A DNA stretch of 64,000 nucleotides from Pseudomonadota bacterium (GCA_027487515.1 JAIYDL010000018.1:186001-250000), one strand, 5' to 3'; shown: positions 18,265 to 29,901, counted from the stretch's first letter. Made by a program: numbers and translations. The notes: generated by a model not told the origin, from the sequence alone.

Positions 18265-18984
18265 CTAGGGAACCGGACGAAGATCTCGGGTGTCCCTTGG
18301 GACCTTGCGAGAGGGCGGCGAAGGTCTCACCTGAACGCCGATCCCATGGGGCCTCATGTGCGCAATCTCGAATTCCCAGTCCTTCGTCTTTTTCCGAAGG
18401 TTCGTGAGGTGAGTGTTGAGAGTTCCCTTTAAGACAAATTGCCCAGGCCAGACCGCATGGAGGAGGGCCTCACGAGACACGAAGCGCGGGTGATCGCGAA
18501 GAAGCTTCTTAAGAATTTTAAACTCCGTGAGCGTGAGCTCCAGAGACCGATTTCCGAACTCCGCACGAAGATTCTTGAGATCCAAGGTGAGGGCCCCGAA
18601 CTTAAAAAAATTCCTATTCGCTCGCCAAAAAGCGATCTTACTCTCGAGCCGAACTACAATCTCTTCCCTCCCCATCCGCGGGACGAGAAGATCATCGCCT
18701 CCCTCCGCGAAGACCCGACCCATGAGACTCTCGGAAGCCTCGTCGGAGGTGAACACCACCGGAGCCCCGTTGAACTCATCGTGACTCCGGAGCCGGCGTG
18801 CGAAGTCAAATCCATCGCAAGTTTTTGAATGAACGGTGATCAAAAAAAGATCCGCGCACACGAAGGCAGCGTCGTCTGGATCGAGCCGACAGACACGATG
18901 AAAGTCGAAGACTTCCTGAAGCAAAGAGTCATAGCGGTGGTGGCGATGGTCATCCGCATCGACCAAGACAATCAATGGTTTCAT
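18265..18984 (-). CDS. OmpR-type response regulator with degenerate (pseudo-) receiver
   Basis: The layout is receiver (residues 1-120) plus winged-helix DNA-binding domain (about 128-220: LTLTEFKILKKLLRDHPRFV, SREALLHAVWPG, then NTHLTNLRKK). The receiver keeps the acidic pocket (VDADD) and the switch threonine (VVFTS). The phospho-acceptor aspartate is replaced by Thr 50 (DLFLITVHS against the usual DLxLLDxxLP), and the conserved Lys-Pro is missing (LLVPRMG). It is therefore unlikely to be switched by phosphorylation and may respond to oligomerisation or a ligand. There is no adjacent kinase. It is convergent with the large lipoprotein gene, 3 bases apart. Confidence 0.88.
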   Translation of the reverse strand: MKPLIVLVDADDHRHHRYDSLLQEVFDFHRVCRLDPDDAAFVCADLFLITVHSKTCDGFDFARRLRSHDEFNGAPVVFTSDEASESLMGRVFAEGGDDLLVPRMGREEIVVRLESKIAFWRANRNFFKFGALTLDLKNLRAEFGNRSLELTLTEFKILKKLLRDHPRFVSREALLHAVWPGQFVLKGTLNTHLTNLRKKTKDWEFEIAHMRPHGIGVQVRPSPPSRKVPRDTRDLRPVP

Positions 18985-19101
18985 AAGTTACTTTATTCTA
19001 TACAGAATATTTTAAGAAGGAAGCTTAAATACAAGAAGCTTTTTACAGGCCGGAAGGAGATGGACTAAGATTTACCAGTACGGACCTTCAAAGGATTGAT
19101 C

Positions 19102-20040
19102 ATGAGACTTTTTTTGCTACTTCTTATCCTCCTCTCAGCCTCTTTGCACGCAGACCCAGAAGCTCGACGGGCCTTGATCGAGTCGGAACAGCACTGCTCT
19201 AATTTTGTCCGGTATGATGATCAATATGTGTTCCTAGGATTTGGTCCCTACCGGAGTGGGTTCGACATTCCGCGCAAGCCAACCTGGGGACGCCTCGTTG
19301 TGCGCGGAACTGAGAGGCGCTTTGAGCTCACAGCACAAGACGCGGTCGTCGATACCTTCCGCCAGGGTGATATCCTCTGGGTCCTAACTTACTCTGGCCT
19401 CGAAAAATGGGACCTCAACTCGGAAACAAAGCTTCAGGCCTTCAACTCTCACCCAAGCCCAGAACGCGCGGGCCTCCACGAGCACGCCACGGGCCTCGTC
19501 CCTTGGGGCGACAGCCTCTTCATTTCCCACGGCCGAAAAGGGGTTCTGCGGTTTAACCTCAAGAGCGAGCGCTTCGATCAATGGCTCGAACTCAATGGCC
19601 CGCAAGCTCCCCTCGAATCCATGGCAACGGGGATCGCTCGCTCCCAAGATAAACTCTTCGTGGTGATGGATAATTTTAGCTTGGTCAATCCCGGCGAGCG
19701 GACCGCATTCCGCGGGATCGTCACCATCGACCCGACTCGATTCCGCGTGACGAAGCGCCAAGACATCCTGGATCCGGGCGCCACTTCCATCACGATCAAC
19801 GGCGACACTCTTCTGGTCGGCTTTTACGGCATCTTTTGGAAATACTCCATCGACACCCTGGCCCGACAAGCAGCCCCGGAGCCAGACTCTCGCTTCTGGA
19901 ACTTTCCCCTGGAAGGTGTGACTCTGGGGAAACCGGTTCTAGATGAGACCTATTTTTATTCCTGCTTCAGCGAAGGGAGCGGCCCTCAGACGGTACGCAG
20001 GCCCCGGGCCTTTGAATGGAAGAAGCTGCCGGGGAACTAA
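19102..20040 (+). CDS. Secreted beta-propeller-like protein, function unknown
   Basis: 312 residues with signal peptide MRLFLLLLILLSASLHA. The mature protein consists of repeated beta-rich units of propeller type (DILWVLTYSGLEKWDLN; DSLFISHGRKGVLRFNL; DKLFVVMDNFS; DTLLVGFYGIFWKYS). Two cysteines (C32 region and a late YSC) could form a disulphide. ATG 19102 is preferred to the track's TTG 19096 because AAAGGA lies 6 bases upstream. It ends just before a strong bidirectional hairpin. No catalytic signature is seen; a binding or scaffold role is a guess. Confidence 0.75.
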   Translation: MRLFLLLLILLSASLHADPEARRALIESEQHCSNFVRYDDQYVFLGFGPYRSGFDIPRKPTWGRLVVRGTERRFELTAQDAVVDTFRQGDILWVLTYSGLEKWDLNSETKLQAFNSHPSPERAGLHEHATGLVPWGDSLFISHGRKGVLRFNLKSERFDQWLELNGPQAPLESMATGIARSQDKLFVVMDNFSLVNPGERTAFRGIVTIDPTRFRVTKRQDILDPGATSITINGDTLLVGFYGIFWKYSIDTLARQAAPEPDSRFWNFPLEGVTLGKPVLDETYFYSCFSEGSGPQTVRRPRAFEWKKLPGN

Positions 20041-20045
20041 GACCG

Positions 20046-20079
20046 TGATTGGACCCGGTACCAAAACCGGGTCCAATCA
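20046..20079. terminator. Perfect 14-bp hairpin between convergent genes
   Basis: TGATTGGACCCGGT and ACCGGGTCCAATCA are exact reverse complements separated by a 6-base loop (ACCAAA). The hairpin starts 5 bases after the stop of the propeller gene and ends 7 bases before the stop of the repeat protein on the other strand. Its position and symmetry fit a shared bidirectional terminator, though the T-tract on either side is poor. Confidence 0.72.
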
Positions 20080-20086
20080 TCCTGTT

Positions 20087-20785
20087 CTAGTGAGAACCGA
20101 TCGAGATTTGGGAGATCGGATAGGTATTGATGGCACCGTTCGTGAAGCGGATCGAAGCACTATCATTGTAGCGGTTTATCGCAACGATCTCACCGCTTAA
20201 CCATTCAACGGTCGCTGCGTCGCCCACGCAGTACTCATCGAGGCAACCTTTCGCGATGCTGACTCTCTCGATCGGGTAGGTATTGGTGGCACCATTAATG
20301 AAGCGGATCGAGAGATTTCTTGTCTGTCGGTTGATCCCGATGATTTCTCCCTCGAGGTATTCCACAACCGCACCATCTCCGACGCAGTAGCGCTCGAGGC
20401 ACCCTTGTGCCACAGTCACGCGATCGACTGGGTAAGTCTGGATCGCTCCGTTGGTAAATCGAATAGAGACTTTCTGCTCGGCCCGGCTGATGGCGATGAT
20501 CTCACCGGAGAGAAACTCGACGGTTGCACCTTCGCCGACGCACAACTTCCCGAGGCATCCCTTTCCGATCAGCACATCGGAGATAGGGTAGGTGTTGATC
20601 GCTCCGTTGATGAATCGGACAGACACCAATTGTCGGTTCAGACTAACCCCCACAATTTCGCCAGGAAGGTATTCGACCACCACGGGATCTCCCGTACAAT
20701 ACCGGTCCCCCGCCTGACTCAAACAGGCGGCAGAGGCCAGGGAAGAGAAAAGGGAAGCAGCGAGGGCGAGTGCAGTTAGTTTCAT
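20087..20785 (-). CDS. Secreted protein of four 52-residue Cys-containing SH3-like repeats
   Basis: 232 residues with signal peptide MKLTALALAASLFSSLASA. The rest is a tandem array with consensus GCLxxYCVGDxAxVEYLxGEI, then SIRFxNGAxxTYP. Cys pairs at 77/82, 129/134 and 181/186 are spaced exactly 52 residues apart, and a first, more diverged pair lies at 21/30. The short beta strands suggest small SH3/KOW-like barrels each closed by a disulphide, but the family is not recognised. The track starts at 20905. ATG 20785 is chosen for the AAGGAG 5 bases upstream and the signal peptide. A binding role in the envelope is likely but unproven. Confidence 0.85.
   Translation of the reverse strand: MKLTALALAASLFSSLASAACLSQAGDRYCTGDPVVVEYLPGEIVGVSLNRQLVSVRFINGAINTYPISDVLIGKGCLGKLCVGEGATVEFLSGEIIAISRAEQKVSIRFTNGAIQTYPVDRVTVAQGCLERYCVGDGAVVEYLEGEIIGINRQTRNLSIRFINGATNTYPIERVSIAKGCLDEYCVGDAATVEWLSGEIVAINRYNDSASIRFTNGAINTYPISQISIGSH
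20119..20730 (-). repeat. Four tandem 156-bp repeat units within a coding region
   Basis: The repeat gene is built of units of 156 bp (52 codons). The last three copies have Cys codons at identical spacing and share long runs such as those encoding SIRFxNGAxxTYPI. The 5'-most copy is more diverged in its Cys loop. Copy number may vary between strains through unequal recombination; that is inference. Confidence 0.7.
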
Positions 20786-20973
20786 GAGATCTCCTTGTGG
20801 TTTGGCCCCGACATCATATCCGTGATTGGAGTGCAGCATACAGAGACTGAATTTTTTATACGGCTGCCGCTGAGTCACTGATTGTTGCGACCCAACCGTT
20901 ATCAAGGCTTCCTCTCGGCCAGACAGGGAAGTTTAGCTCGACTGTCCACTCTGGCGGATGGTAGGCTCGAAGC

Positions 20974-21762
20974 ATGCATTTTCCCAAAACTCTATCTAAA
21001 GAAGAGATCAATCTTCTCCCCTTATATGAATTATCTGCTGAGGTCATCCAGGTCGAGACCGAGGCCGGCGTGATCCGAGCGGTGGAGGAGCTTTCGCAAG
21101 AGCCACTCCTGGGCTTCGATACGGAAACAAGGCCCAGCTTTACGAAGGGCGAACGCTACGACGTCTCCCTCCTCCAGTTAGGCACCCACAAGCGGGTCTT
21201 CCTGTTTCGGCTGAACATGACCAAGCTGCCGCAGGAGTTAGCGGCCCTCCTCGCCGACCCGAAGATTCTCAAGGCGGGTGTGGCCGTTCACGACGACATC
21301 AAGGCGCTCCAACGCCTGACACCCTTTGAACCAGCGGGCTTCGTGGAACTTAACCTTGAGGCGAAGAAACTCGGGGTCATCAATCCCGGGCTGAGGCTTC
21401 TGGCAGCGATTTTTCTGAACGTTAAACTCTCCAAGGCGGCGAAGGTCACGAACTGGGACCGACGGGAGTTGACGGAGGCGCAGATCAGCTACGCCGCCTG
21501 TGACGCTGTCGTGGGCCAGCTCATCTATGAGAAGATGCGCCAGATCACCGAAGCCTCCGGGAGCGAAGAGCTTTACCGAGATCAGGAGTTCATCGAGGCA
21601 CTCCTCGGGCTCTACGAGCGGTACCGCCAGGAGGATCCGGCCCGAGCCGCGCACCAGGTGGCGCTCTTAGTGGAGGCGCACCTAAGAAAGCTCGAAGAAG
21701 AGGGCCCTCGGATCAACCGGGGATCCCTTCGGAAGTCGTTCCAGGATAGCGGCGCCCGATAG
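20974..21762 (+). CDS. RNase D-like 3'-5' exonuclease (DEDD superfamily)
   Basis: The DEDDy exonuclease motifs are present: Exo [10 protein letters not shown] (D and E metal ligands, about residues 49-51), Exo [13 protein letters not shown], and Exo [14 protein letters not shown] with the Tyr and Asp. Length is 262 residues, shorter than E. coli RNase D, with no clear HRDC domain, so this is a stand-alone exonuclease domain protein that could act on RNA or DNA. It lies 13 bases upstream of the RadD-like helicase on the same strand, suggesting a shared role in nucleic-acid repair. Confidence 0.87.
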   Translation: MHFPKTLSKEEINLLPLYELSAEVIQVETEAGVIRAVEELSQEPLLGFDTETRPSFTKGERYDVSLLQLGTHKRVFLFRLNMTKLPQELAALLADPKILKAGVAVHDDIKALQRLTPFEPAGFVELNLEAKKLGVINPGLRLLAAIFLNVKLSKAAKVTNWDRRELTEAQISYAACDAVVGQLIYEKMRQITEASGSEELYRDQEFIEALLGLYERYRQEDPARAAHQVALLVEAHLRKLEEEGPRINRGSLRKSFQDSGAR

Positions 21763-21775
21763 CGCCGATCTCAAT

Positions 21776-23524
21776 ATGTACAAACTTCGGGATTATCAGC
21801 AAGAAGCCGTCGACAAGACCTTGGCCTACTTCCGGAAAAAACGAGACCCGGCCTTGATCGTGCTCCCCACCGGCGCAGGCAAGAGCCTCGTGATCGCGGA
21901 ACTCGCGCGCATCGCTCGAGGCCGCGTGCTGGTCCTCGCCCACGTCAAAGAACTCGTTGAGCAGAACTTTCAGAAATACGAAAGCTTTGACCTCGAGGCC
22001 GGAGTCTACTCGGCGGGGCTTGGGAAAAAAGAGGGCGCGCAGAAGGCGATCTTCGGGAGTGTTCAGTCCGTCGCCCGGGCGCCGGAGAATTTCTTTCAGG
22101 ATTTCTCACTGCTGGTCATCGACGAGTGTCACCGCGTCGCCGAAGAGGGGGCCACGCAGTACCAGGAAGTCATCCAAAAGCTTCGAGCGCAAAACCCGAA
22201 CCTGTGCATCTTGGGTCTCACTGCGACTCCCTACCGGCTAGGCCTCGGATGGATTTATGAATACTCTCACAGCGGCGAACTCAAGACCGATCAGCCGCGC
22301 TTTTTTAAGCAGTGTGTGTTTGAGCTCCCGTTGAGTTACATGATTAAAAACCGCTTCCTCACTCTCCCGGTGAAAGTCGACATCCCGGTCACGTGCTACG
22401 ACTTCTCCGAACTCACCGAGAGGGACCGCATGTACACGGTCGCGGAGGTGGAGGAACTCCTGAAGAACCAAAAGCGCCTGACGCCACTCATCGTGAAGAA
22501 CATCATCGACATCACGGTCCGCTTCCACCGCCAGGGGGTCATGATCTTCAGTTCCTCGGTCAAGCACGCAGAAGAAATTCTCTCGCACCTCCCGGCCGCC
22601 GACGCACGCATCGTCCTGGGAGACACGGAGCTTGAAGATCGGGACCGGATCGTCGAAGAGTTCAAGGCCCGGAAGTTTACGTACCTGGTGAATGTCTCGG
22701 TTCTGACCACCGGCTTCGATGCTCCCCACGTCGACGTCATTGCGATCCTAAGGCCCACGGAATCGAACGGACTCTACCAGCAGATTGTGGGCAGAGGACT
22801 TCGACTCGATCCTGGAAAAACGGATTGTTTCATCCTCGATTACACCGGAATGGGTCACGACATCTACGCTCCAGAGATCGGCGAAAAGAAACCGTCCGAA
22901 GCGACGGTTCCGGTCTCCGTTACGTGTCCCCTGTGTGGATTTGAGAACAACTTCTGGGGCCTTGTGGATCAGGATGGTTTGGTGCTTGAGCATTTTGGCC
23001 GAAAGTGTCGCGGGGCGACCCATGATGTGAAAACCCTTGAGGTCAAACCCTGCGGGTTCCGGTTCCGCTACAAGCTCTGCCACGCCTGCGGCCTAGAGAA
23101 TGACGTGACCGCACGATCCTGCGATCACTGCTCCGCCACCTTGATCGATGCGGACGCAAAGCTCAAGCAGGCGAAACTGTCGAAGAACGCTCATGTCCTG
23201 ACGCCGGAGAGGATCACCTTCGAAGAACGGCAGGATAAGAATCACAACTCCTACCTTGAGGTTCGCTACTATGACGCCGACGCCCAGTATGTGAGCGAGG
23301 CACACTTCTTCTCGACTCCTTCCTCGATAAAAAAATTCAACATCAATTTCCTGCGCTCTCACCTACGACGGCCCGAACTCGCTCTCGAGCTCCGCTCCCC
23401 CCAGGACGTGATTCGGCATCAGAAGTTTCTGCGGGCCCCCACCTTCGTCATTGCGCGCAAGCAAGAGAAGTTCTGGAAGATCACAGAGAAAGTGTTTGCG
23501 GAAGAACTCACCAGGCCAACGTAA
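21776..23524 (+). CDS. radD: RadD-like superfamily II DNA helicase/ATPase
   Basis: 582 residues, close to E. coli RadD (YejH). Order: Q-motif-like start [13 protein letters not shown], Walker A LPTGAGKS (about 36-42), DECH box VIDECHR, motif III-like LGLTATPYR, then the second RecA domain with [11 protein letters not shown] and [10 protein letters not shown] Cys cluster follows ([10 protein letters not shown], a later Cys, CHACG, CDHC), probably one or more zinc ribbons. RadD in E. coli assists RecA-dependent strand exchange and double-strand break repair. The upstream RNase D-like gene is 13 bases away, so an operon is likely. The ribosome site is weak. Confidence 0.9.
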   Translation: MYKLRDYQQEAVDKTLAYFRKKRDPALIVLPTGAGKSLVIAELARIARGRVLVLAHVKELVEQNFQKYESFDLEAGVYSAGLGKKEGAQKAIFGSVQSVARAPENFFQDFSLLVIDECHRVAEEGATQYQEVIQKLRAQNPNLCILGLTATPYRLGLGWIYEYSHSGELKTDQPRFFKQCVFELPLSYMIKNRFLTLPVKVDIPVTCYDFSELTERDRMYTVAEVEELLKNQKRLTPLIVKNIIDITVRFHRQGVMIFSSSVKHAEEILSHLPAADARIVLGDTELEDRDRIVEEFKARKFTYLVNVSVLTTGFDAPHVDVIAILRPTESNGLYQQIVGRGLRLDPGKTDCFILDYTGMGHDIYAPEIGEKKPSEATVPVSVTCPLCGFENNFWGLVDQDGLVLEHFGRKCRGATHDVKTLEVKPCGFRFRYKLCHACGLENDVTARSCDHCSATLIDADAKLKQAKLSKNAHVLTPERITFEERQDKNHNSYLEVRYYDADAQYVSEAHFFSTPSSIKKFNINFLRSHLRRPELALELRSPQDVIRHQKFLRAPTFVIARKQEKFWKITEKVFAEELTRPT

Positions 23525-23598
23525 TCCGGAAAGCGCAGCGGGCCTTGCCCTGGAGGCGTCAAAGGCTGAGGATACGAGTACCTTAGGAGGGAAGAATC

Positions 23599-24021
23599 AT
23601 GAAAAATCTCATCACCGTTACAGTTCTCTTAACTTTCGTCGGCTGCGCGACTCCGTCACAGGTGACGTCCCAGGACCAGGGCCTGGCAGTTACGAACACG
23701 GCCATCGCCCCCGCCGCCCAGGGTAACGTGACCACTCAGCAAGACGAGAATGGCAACACGCAGGTGAGCGTGAGCGTCAAGCACATGGCCAAACCGAACT
23801 TGATGGCGGCCAACGCCAGCGCCTATGTCGTGTGGATCAAGCCGGTGGGGCAAAAGTCTTTCCAGAACGTGGGCGCACTCCGGGTGAACAATGAGCTGGA
23901 AGGGACCTATCAAACAAGTGTCCCCTACCAGAACTTCGAGCTCATCATCACTCCCGAGCGCTCGAGCATGGCCCAGTCCCCGAGTGGGAAGACGGTGCTG
24001 AAAAAGAACGTGAACCTCTAG
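23599..24021 (+). CDS. Small lipoprotein, function unknown
   Basis: 140 residues with a clear lipoprotein signal MKNLITVTVLLTFVGCAT. The mature part has a Q/T/N-rich stretch (GNVTTQQDENGNTQVSVSV) and then a compact beta domain (ASAYVVWIKPVGQKSF; FELIITPERS) reminiscent of small periplasmic beta-sandwich domains. The ribosome site GGAGGG is strong. It stands alone between the RadD-like gene and the CIA30-like gene on the same strand. No enzyme motif is seen. Confidence 0.78.
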   Translation: MKNLITVTVLLTFVGCATPSQVTSQDQGLAVTNTAIAPAAQGNVTTQQDENGNTQVSVSVKHMAKPNLMAANASAYVVWIKPVGQKSFQNVGALRVNNELEGTYQTSVPYQNFELIITPERSSMAQSPSGKTVLKKNVNL

Positions 24022-24105
24022 AGGGACACGGAAGCTCACAGATGTGGGCCGGGGATTGACCGGTGAAAAGAGTTATTGCATAAGAGAGGAGTCAAAAGGA
24101 CCACT

Positions 24106-24648
24106 GTGATCGTAACTCTTTTCACCATGCTCGGATTTCTTCAACTCCCGCCGCCGGAACTCTACTCCGACCAAACGGAGCGCGGAGGTGAAACCAGGGC
24201 CCATGTCCTGGACGATTCTGACGGTCTCATTCTAGAGGGCGTCCTCAAAGGAATCATCGGTCGGGAGGGCACAAGAGTCGGATTCGTGGGTCTTCGTCGG
24301 CCGCTGAAGCTGACCCCAACTCGAGGGATCCAACTCCGCGTCTCTGGGATTGAGGGACTGAAGACCCGGGCGATCTTTAAGACTGTCCACCGGAAGCTCC
24401 CCCCTTACAGCGGAGAGCTCACTTTCCAGGCGCTCCTCGAAGCCACGGAAACGCCGGAGATCTACGCCGTCGACCTCAACTCACTTCGCCCCTACATTCG
24501 TGGATCCCAGATTCACACGCCACTGCCGAATCCCTTTCACCACGCTGATGTCAATGAGTTTGCCCTTGAGCTCAAGCTCTCAGAGCAAAATTTTGATCCC
24601 GATGTCGGGTTGCCATTCAGAGTGAAAGTGTATTTCGAAGAGCGGTGA
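24106..24648 (+). CDS. CIA30-like protein, probably exported
   Basis: The core resembles the CIA30 family (complex I intermediate-associated protein 30, a galactose-binding-like beta sandwich): GGETRAHVLD, LILEGVLKG, LTPTRGIQLRVSGIE, YAVDLNSLRPYIRG, and NEFALELKLSEQ. Starting at GTG 24106, with AAAAGGA 5 bases upstream, gives 180 residues opening with a short hydrophobic segment (MIVTLFTMLGFLQL) that could be a signal peptide. The track's TTG 24076 would add ten basic residues. CIA30 proteins in bacteria are mostly uncharacterised, so no respiratory role should be assumed. It ends 2 bases from the convergent RRM gene. Confidence 0.7.
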   Translation: MIVTLFTMLGFLQLPPPELYSDQTERGGETRAHVLDDSDGLILEGVLKGIIGREGTRVGFVGLRRPLKLTPTRGIQLRVSGIEGLKTRAIFKTVHRKLPPYSGELTFQALLEATETPEIYAVDLNSLRPYIRGSQIHTPLPNPFHHADVNEFALELKLSEQNFDPDVGLPFRVKVYFEER

Positions 24649-24650
24649 GC

Positions 24651-25130
24651 CTAGCCTTTCTTCGCCACTTTCTTGACCGTCTTCTTGGCGACTTTTTTTA
24701 GCGGTGTTTTGAAATTGAGCGGGTTCGAAGAGCGCTTCGCATCGTTGCGCGCCTTTTTGGCCAGCTGTTTACTCTTAAAATCAATGTCCTGTCGAGGCTT
24801 TGCGGACTCGCCCTTGGCGCTCGCAGCCGCTGACTTGGCCTTGCCCGTTGCAGGCCTGCGTGACGGCTTGTCCTGGGGAATGGCAAAGTTCGCTTTAATG
24901 GTCCGACCGTCTATCACCTCACCGTTTAAACCGGCGATCGCCGCTTCGGCCTCAGCGATCGAGCTCATCTCTACGAACGCCATACCTCGGGACTGAAGGG
25001 ACTTGGGCTCGACGATGATTTTAATGTTCACGATGGTGCCGTAGCGGGAAAAGAGGGTGCGCACCCCCCTCCGGTCGCGATCATAGCTTAAGTTACTGAT
25101 GTAGACAGTGGCATTGGATTGATTCTTCAT
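24651..25130 (-). CDS. RRM-domain RNA-binding protein with basic C-terminal tail
   Basis: One RRM at about residues 8-88, with RNP2 VYISNL and RNP1 RGMAFVEM, both with expected aromatic/hydrophobic positions. A long disordered tail rich in K/A/S follows and ends with a histone-like KKVAKKTVKKVAKKG repeat. Bacterial RRM proteins often bind RNA in cold or stress response, and the tail may add non-specific nucleic-acid binding. ATG 25130 is used instead of 25142 because GGAG lies 5 bases upstream. Gene is monocistronic and convergent with the CIA30-like gene. Confidence 0.9.
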   Translation of the reverse strand: MKNQSNATVYISNLSYDRDRRGVRTLFSRYGTIVNIKIIVEPKSLQSRGMAFVEMSSIAEAEAAIAGLNGEVIDGRTIKANFAIPQDKPSRRPATGKAKSAAASAKGESAKPRQDIDFKSKQLAKKARNDAKRSSNPLNFKTPLKKVAKKTVKKVAKKG

Positions 25131-25295
25131 GGAGCTCCTCACAGAACTCGACCATAGCTTAAGAGGAATGCTTCGGCGATGGTGGGTGAAAAAAAATCTC
25201 GCGCAATCTGAACACGTCTAACGCGATGAAACTATTAACATCGAATGAAAGTGGGTCTACACTAAGCTGGAACTTTTTAACACCAGGAGATGACT

Positions 25296-26345
25296 ATGAT
25301 TCAGGCGAAAGGATTTGCAGCGGCTTCGGCCACCACCCCTCTGGCCCCGTATGCCTTCGAGCGCCGAGATCCGAAGGACCATGACGTCGTCATCGACATC
25401 AAGTTTTGTGGCGTCTGCCATTCGGACATCCACATGACCCGTGACGAGTGGAACTTTGGTTCAGTCTATCCCATGGTCCCGGGCCACGAGATCGCCGGCA
25501 TCGTCCGCGCCGTGGGCCCGAAGGTCAAGAAGTATAAAGTCGGCGACCGAGTCGGGGTCGGTTGCATGGTGGACTCTTGCCGCACGTGTGTGAACTGTGA
25601 CCAAGAGCTCGAGAATTACTGCATCCCCGGAAGCACCCTCACCTACAGCTCTCCCGAGCGCGACGGGAGCGGCTCCACCCAAGGAGGGTACTCGGATGTG
25701 ATCGTGACCAACGAGGACTTCGTGCTACGGATCCCAGATGAACTTCCGTTGGACAAGGCGGCGCCCCTTCTGTGCGCCGGCATCACCACCTACTCGCCGC
25801 TCCGGCACTGGAAGGCGGGCCCGGGCAAGACGGTGGGCGTGCTGGGCCTTGGAGGGCTGGGCCACATGGCCGTTAAGATCGCCGTGGCGATGGGAGCGAA
25901 TGTGACGGTGATCAGCCACTCTGATAAAAAGCGCGAAGACGCAAAGGCCTTCGGGGCCCACCAATTCCTGAACACGAACTCTCCCGAGGCCCTCACCGAA
26001 AACGCCCTGCGCTTCGACCTGATCATCAACACGGTCTCCTCCGCCGACCTCGACCTTAACCCCATCCTCGGGCTCTTGAAGCTGGACGGAACCATCGTCA
26101 ACGTCGGGGCCCCGGATAAGCCGCTGTCCCTCAATGTCTTCTCGCTCCTTCTGATGCGCCGGAACTTCGCGGGCTCGGTCATCGGATCCATCAAAGAGAC
26201 TCAGGAAATGCTTCATTTCTGCGCGGAACATAAGATCACCCCGGAGATTGAAGTCATTGCCCCGGCGCAGGTCAACCACGCCTATGAGCGAGTCCTCAAG
26301 AGCGATGTCCGGTACCGGTTTGTGTTGGACATGGCAAAGCTTTGA
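25296..26345 (+). CDS. Zinc-dependent alcohol/aldehyde reductase, YahK/CAD type
   Basis: Medium-chain dehydrogenase of 349 residues, the same length as E. coli YahK. Catalytic zinc ligands are in CGVCHSDIH and GHEIAG. The structural zinc site is a Cys cluster ([20 protein letters not shown]), and the Rossmann loop is [13 protein letters not shown]. Family members reduce aldehydes to alcohols with NADPH. ATG 25296 is preferred to 25290 because AGGAG sits 6 bases before it, whereas it abuts the first ATG. It is followed by katG after 126 bases, perhaps a shared stress theme. Confidence 0.93.
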   Translation: MIQAKGFAAASATTPLAPYAFERRDPKDHDVVIDIKFCGVCHSDIHMTRDEWNFGSVYPMVPGHEIAGIVRAVGPKVKKYKVGDRVGVGCMVDSCRTCVNCDQELENYCIPGSTLTYSSPERDGSGSTQGGYSDVIVTNEDFVLRIPDELPLDKAAPLLCAGITTYSPLRHWKAGPGKTVGVLGLGGLGHMAVKIAVAMGANVTVISHSDKKREDAKAFGAHQFLNTNSPEALTENALRFDLIINTVSSADLDLNPILGLLKLDGTIVNVGAPDKPLSLNVFSLLLMRRNFAGSVIGSIKETQEMLHFCAEHKITPEIEVIAPAQVNHAYERVLKSDVRYRFVLDMAKL

Positions 26346-26426
26346 GCGATCGCTTTTATCTATAGGTCGATAGACGTTTAAGATTATACGGCGCCCCTCA
26401 CCTTTGTCATCATTAAGGCAGCTTAA

Positions 26427-28712
<2,286 letters not shown>

Positions 28713-28719
28713 TCATTCG

Positions 28720-28751
28720 CTTGGTGCTGCTCCTCCGGGATCGGCACCAAG
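28720..28751 (+). terminator. Possible terminator hairpin after katG
   Basis: CTTGGTGC and GCACCAAG are perfect complements separated by 16 bases, beginning 8 bases after the katG stop. No good T-tract follows, so this could be a weak intrinsic terminator or an mRNA 3'-end stabiliser. Confidence 0.4.
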
Positions 28752-28861
28752 CTCCTTAAACCCCTTTAAGACATCCTAGGAAGAAAACATTTTCTTGGCG
28801 GCCAGGGTAGTTTTGGGTAGTCTTAAAGCATTGGACGACTTCACTTGGTCGAACATAATGC

Positions 28862-28938
28862 GCAGCTTTAGCTCAGCTGGATAGAGTGCCTGGCTTCGAA
28901 CCAGTCGGTCGGGGGTTCGAATCCCTCAAGCTGCGCCA
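28862..28938 (+). tRNA. tRNA-Arg (anticodon TCG)
   Basis: 77 bases fold as a complete tRNA. Acceptor GCAGCTT pairs with AAGCTGC, discriminator is G and the CCA end is encoded. D-stem is GCTC/GAGT (one wobble). Anticodon arm is CCTGG-CTTCGAA-CCAGT with the outermost pair mismatched, giving anticodon TCG. T-arm is GGGGG-TTCGAAT-CCCTC. It reads CGA and, through wobble, possibly other CGN codons. No integrase or direct repeat of the tRNA 3' end was noticed beside it. Confidence 0.93.
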
Positions 28939-28987
28939 TTATACACTCGTACAGTTCTCTCAAAAATCAGCAGCATCGGAGATTCTT

Positions 28988-29884
28988 ATGAAATGGACAC
29001 TTGTTGTTTTCCTCCTCTCTATGAGCTGCTCGCAACTCCCCTCCTCTCAAAAAGCCTCCCCGGAGATCAAGGAGACGCTCCTGACCTTCACGATCACCGA
29101 GGGGATCTCTCACCCCGAATCTGTGATCTACTCAAAAGACGACGATGCACTCTTTGTGTCTAACATCACCAGCGGTGACCCCCTCGAATCGAGGCCCCTC
29201 GGGACAATCAGCAAATACTCCCGCGACGGGAAAGTCATCGCCGCTCCTTGGATCAAAGGGCTCCGAGCTCCAAAAGGAATGGCGATTTTTAAGAATCACC
29301 TCTACGTCAGCGATGTCGATCAAGTTGTGAAAATTGATCTGAAGACAGCCAAGATCCTAAACACCATCAAAGTCGAAGGGGCAAAGTTCTTAAACGACGT
29401 CGTGGCGGACAAGGCCGGCAATATTCTCATCTCTGACATGATGACCGACACCATCTACGTCTGGACTAAAGCTGGAGTTAAAATCTGGAAACAAACCTCG
29501 GCCCTTAATTCGCCGAATGGCCTATTCATCGACGGCAAAGACAGTCTCATCATCGCCTCCTGGGGGAACCCCATCGCAAAAGATTTTACGACGCAGAATC
29601 CAGGGCATCTCTCTCGCGTGTCAGTCAAGGCGGCGGGAGAATCCCAGGCAAAGCTCGGATCACTTCAGGGGAACCTTGACGGGATCGCAGAAGATAACAG
29701 CGGCCATTTCTGGATCTCCGACTGGATGACTGGAGACGTATTTAGAGTCGAGAGTGCTGGATCCGCCAAGAAGGTCCTCAACCTCAAGCAAGGGACGGCT
29801 GACATCTTTTTTGCCAAGGAACTGGGTCTCCTCTTCATTCCTCAAATGTACGAAAGCAAAGTTTTTGCCTACAAGGTGATCTAA
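28988..29884 (+). CDS. Exported SMP-30/NHL-type beta-propeller lipoprotein
   Basis: 298 residues with lipoprotein signal MKWTLVVFLLSMSCSQ (Cys 14). The mature protein is made of six-bladed-propeller-like units: GISHPESVIYSKDDDALFVSNI, GLRAPKGMAIFKNHLYVSDV, FLNDVVADKAGNILISDMMT, ALNSPNGLFIDGKDSLIIASW, NLDGIAEDNSGHFWISDWMTGD. This pattern is typical of SMP-30/gluconolactonase-like and NHL propellers. ATG 28988 has GGAG 7 bases upstream; the track start 28886 lies inside the tRNA and is rejected. The catalytic metal ligands of a lactonase were not verified, so it may only bind. Confidence 0.85.
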   Translation: MKWTLVVFLLSMSCSQLPSSQKASPEIKETLLTFTITEGISHPESVIYSKDDDALFVSNITSGDPLESRPLGTISKYSRDGKVIAAPWIKGLRAPKGMAIFKNHLYVSDVDQVVKIDLKTAKILNTIKVEGAKFLNDVVADKAGNILISDMMTDTIYVWTKAGVKIWKQTSALNSPNGLFIDGKDSLIIASWGNPIAKDFTTQNPGHLSRVSVKAAGESQAKLGSLQGNLDGIAEDNSGHFWISDWMTGDVFRVESAGSAKKVLNLKQGTADIFFAKELGLLFIPQMYESKVFAYKVI

Positions 29885-29901
29885 GTACAGAGCGGGATCC
29901 A

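Noticed and set aside
26360-26373. CTAT-N6-ATAG palindrome upstream of katG as an OxyR site
   Set aside because: OxyR half-sites have a different order and 7-base spacing, and only one pair is present. A chance palindrome is as likely.
28862-29000. tRNA-Arg as an integration site of a mobile element
   Set aside because: No integrase, no direct repeat of the tRNA 3' end and no phage-like genes were seen on either side.
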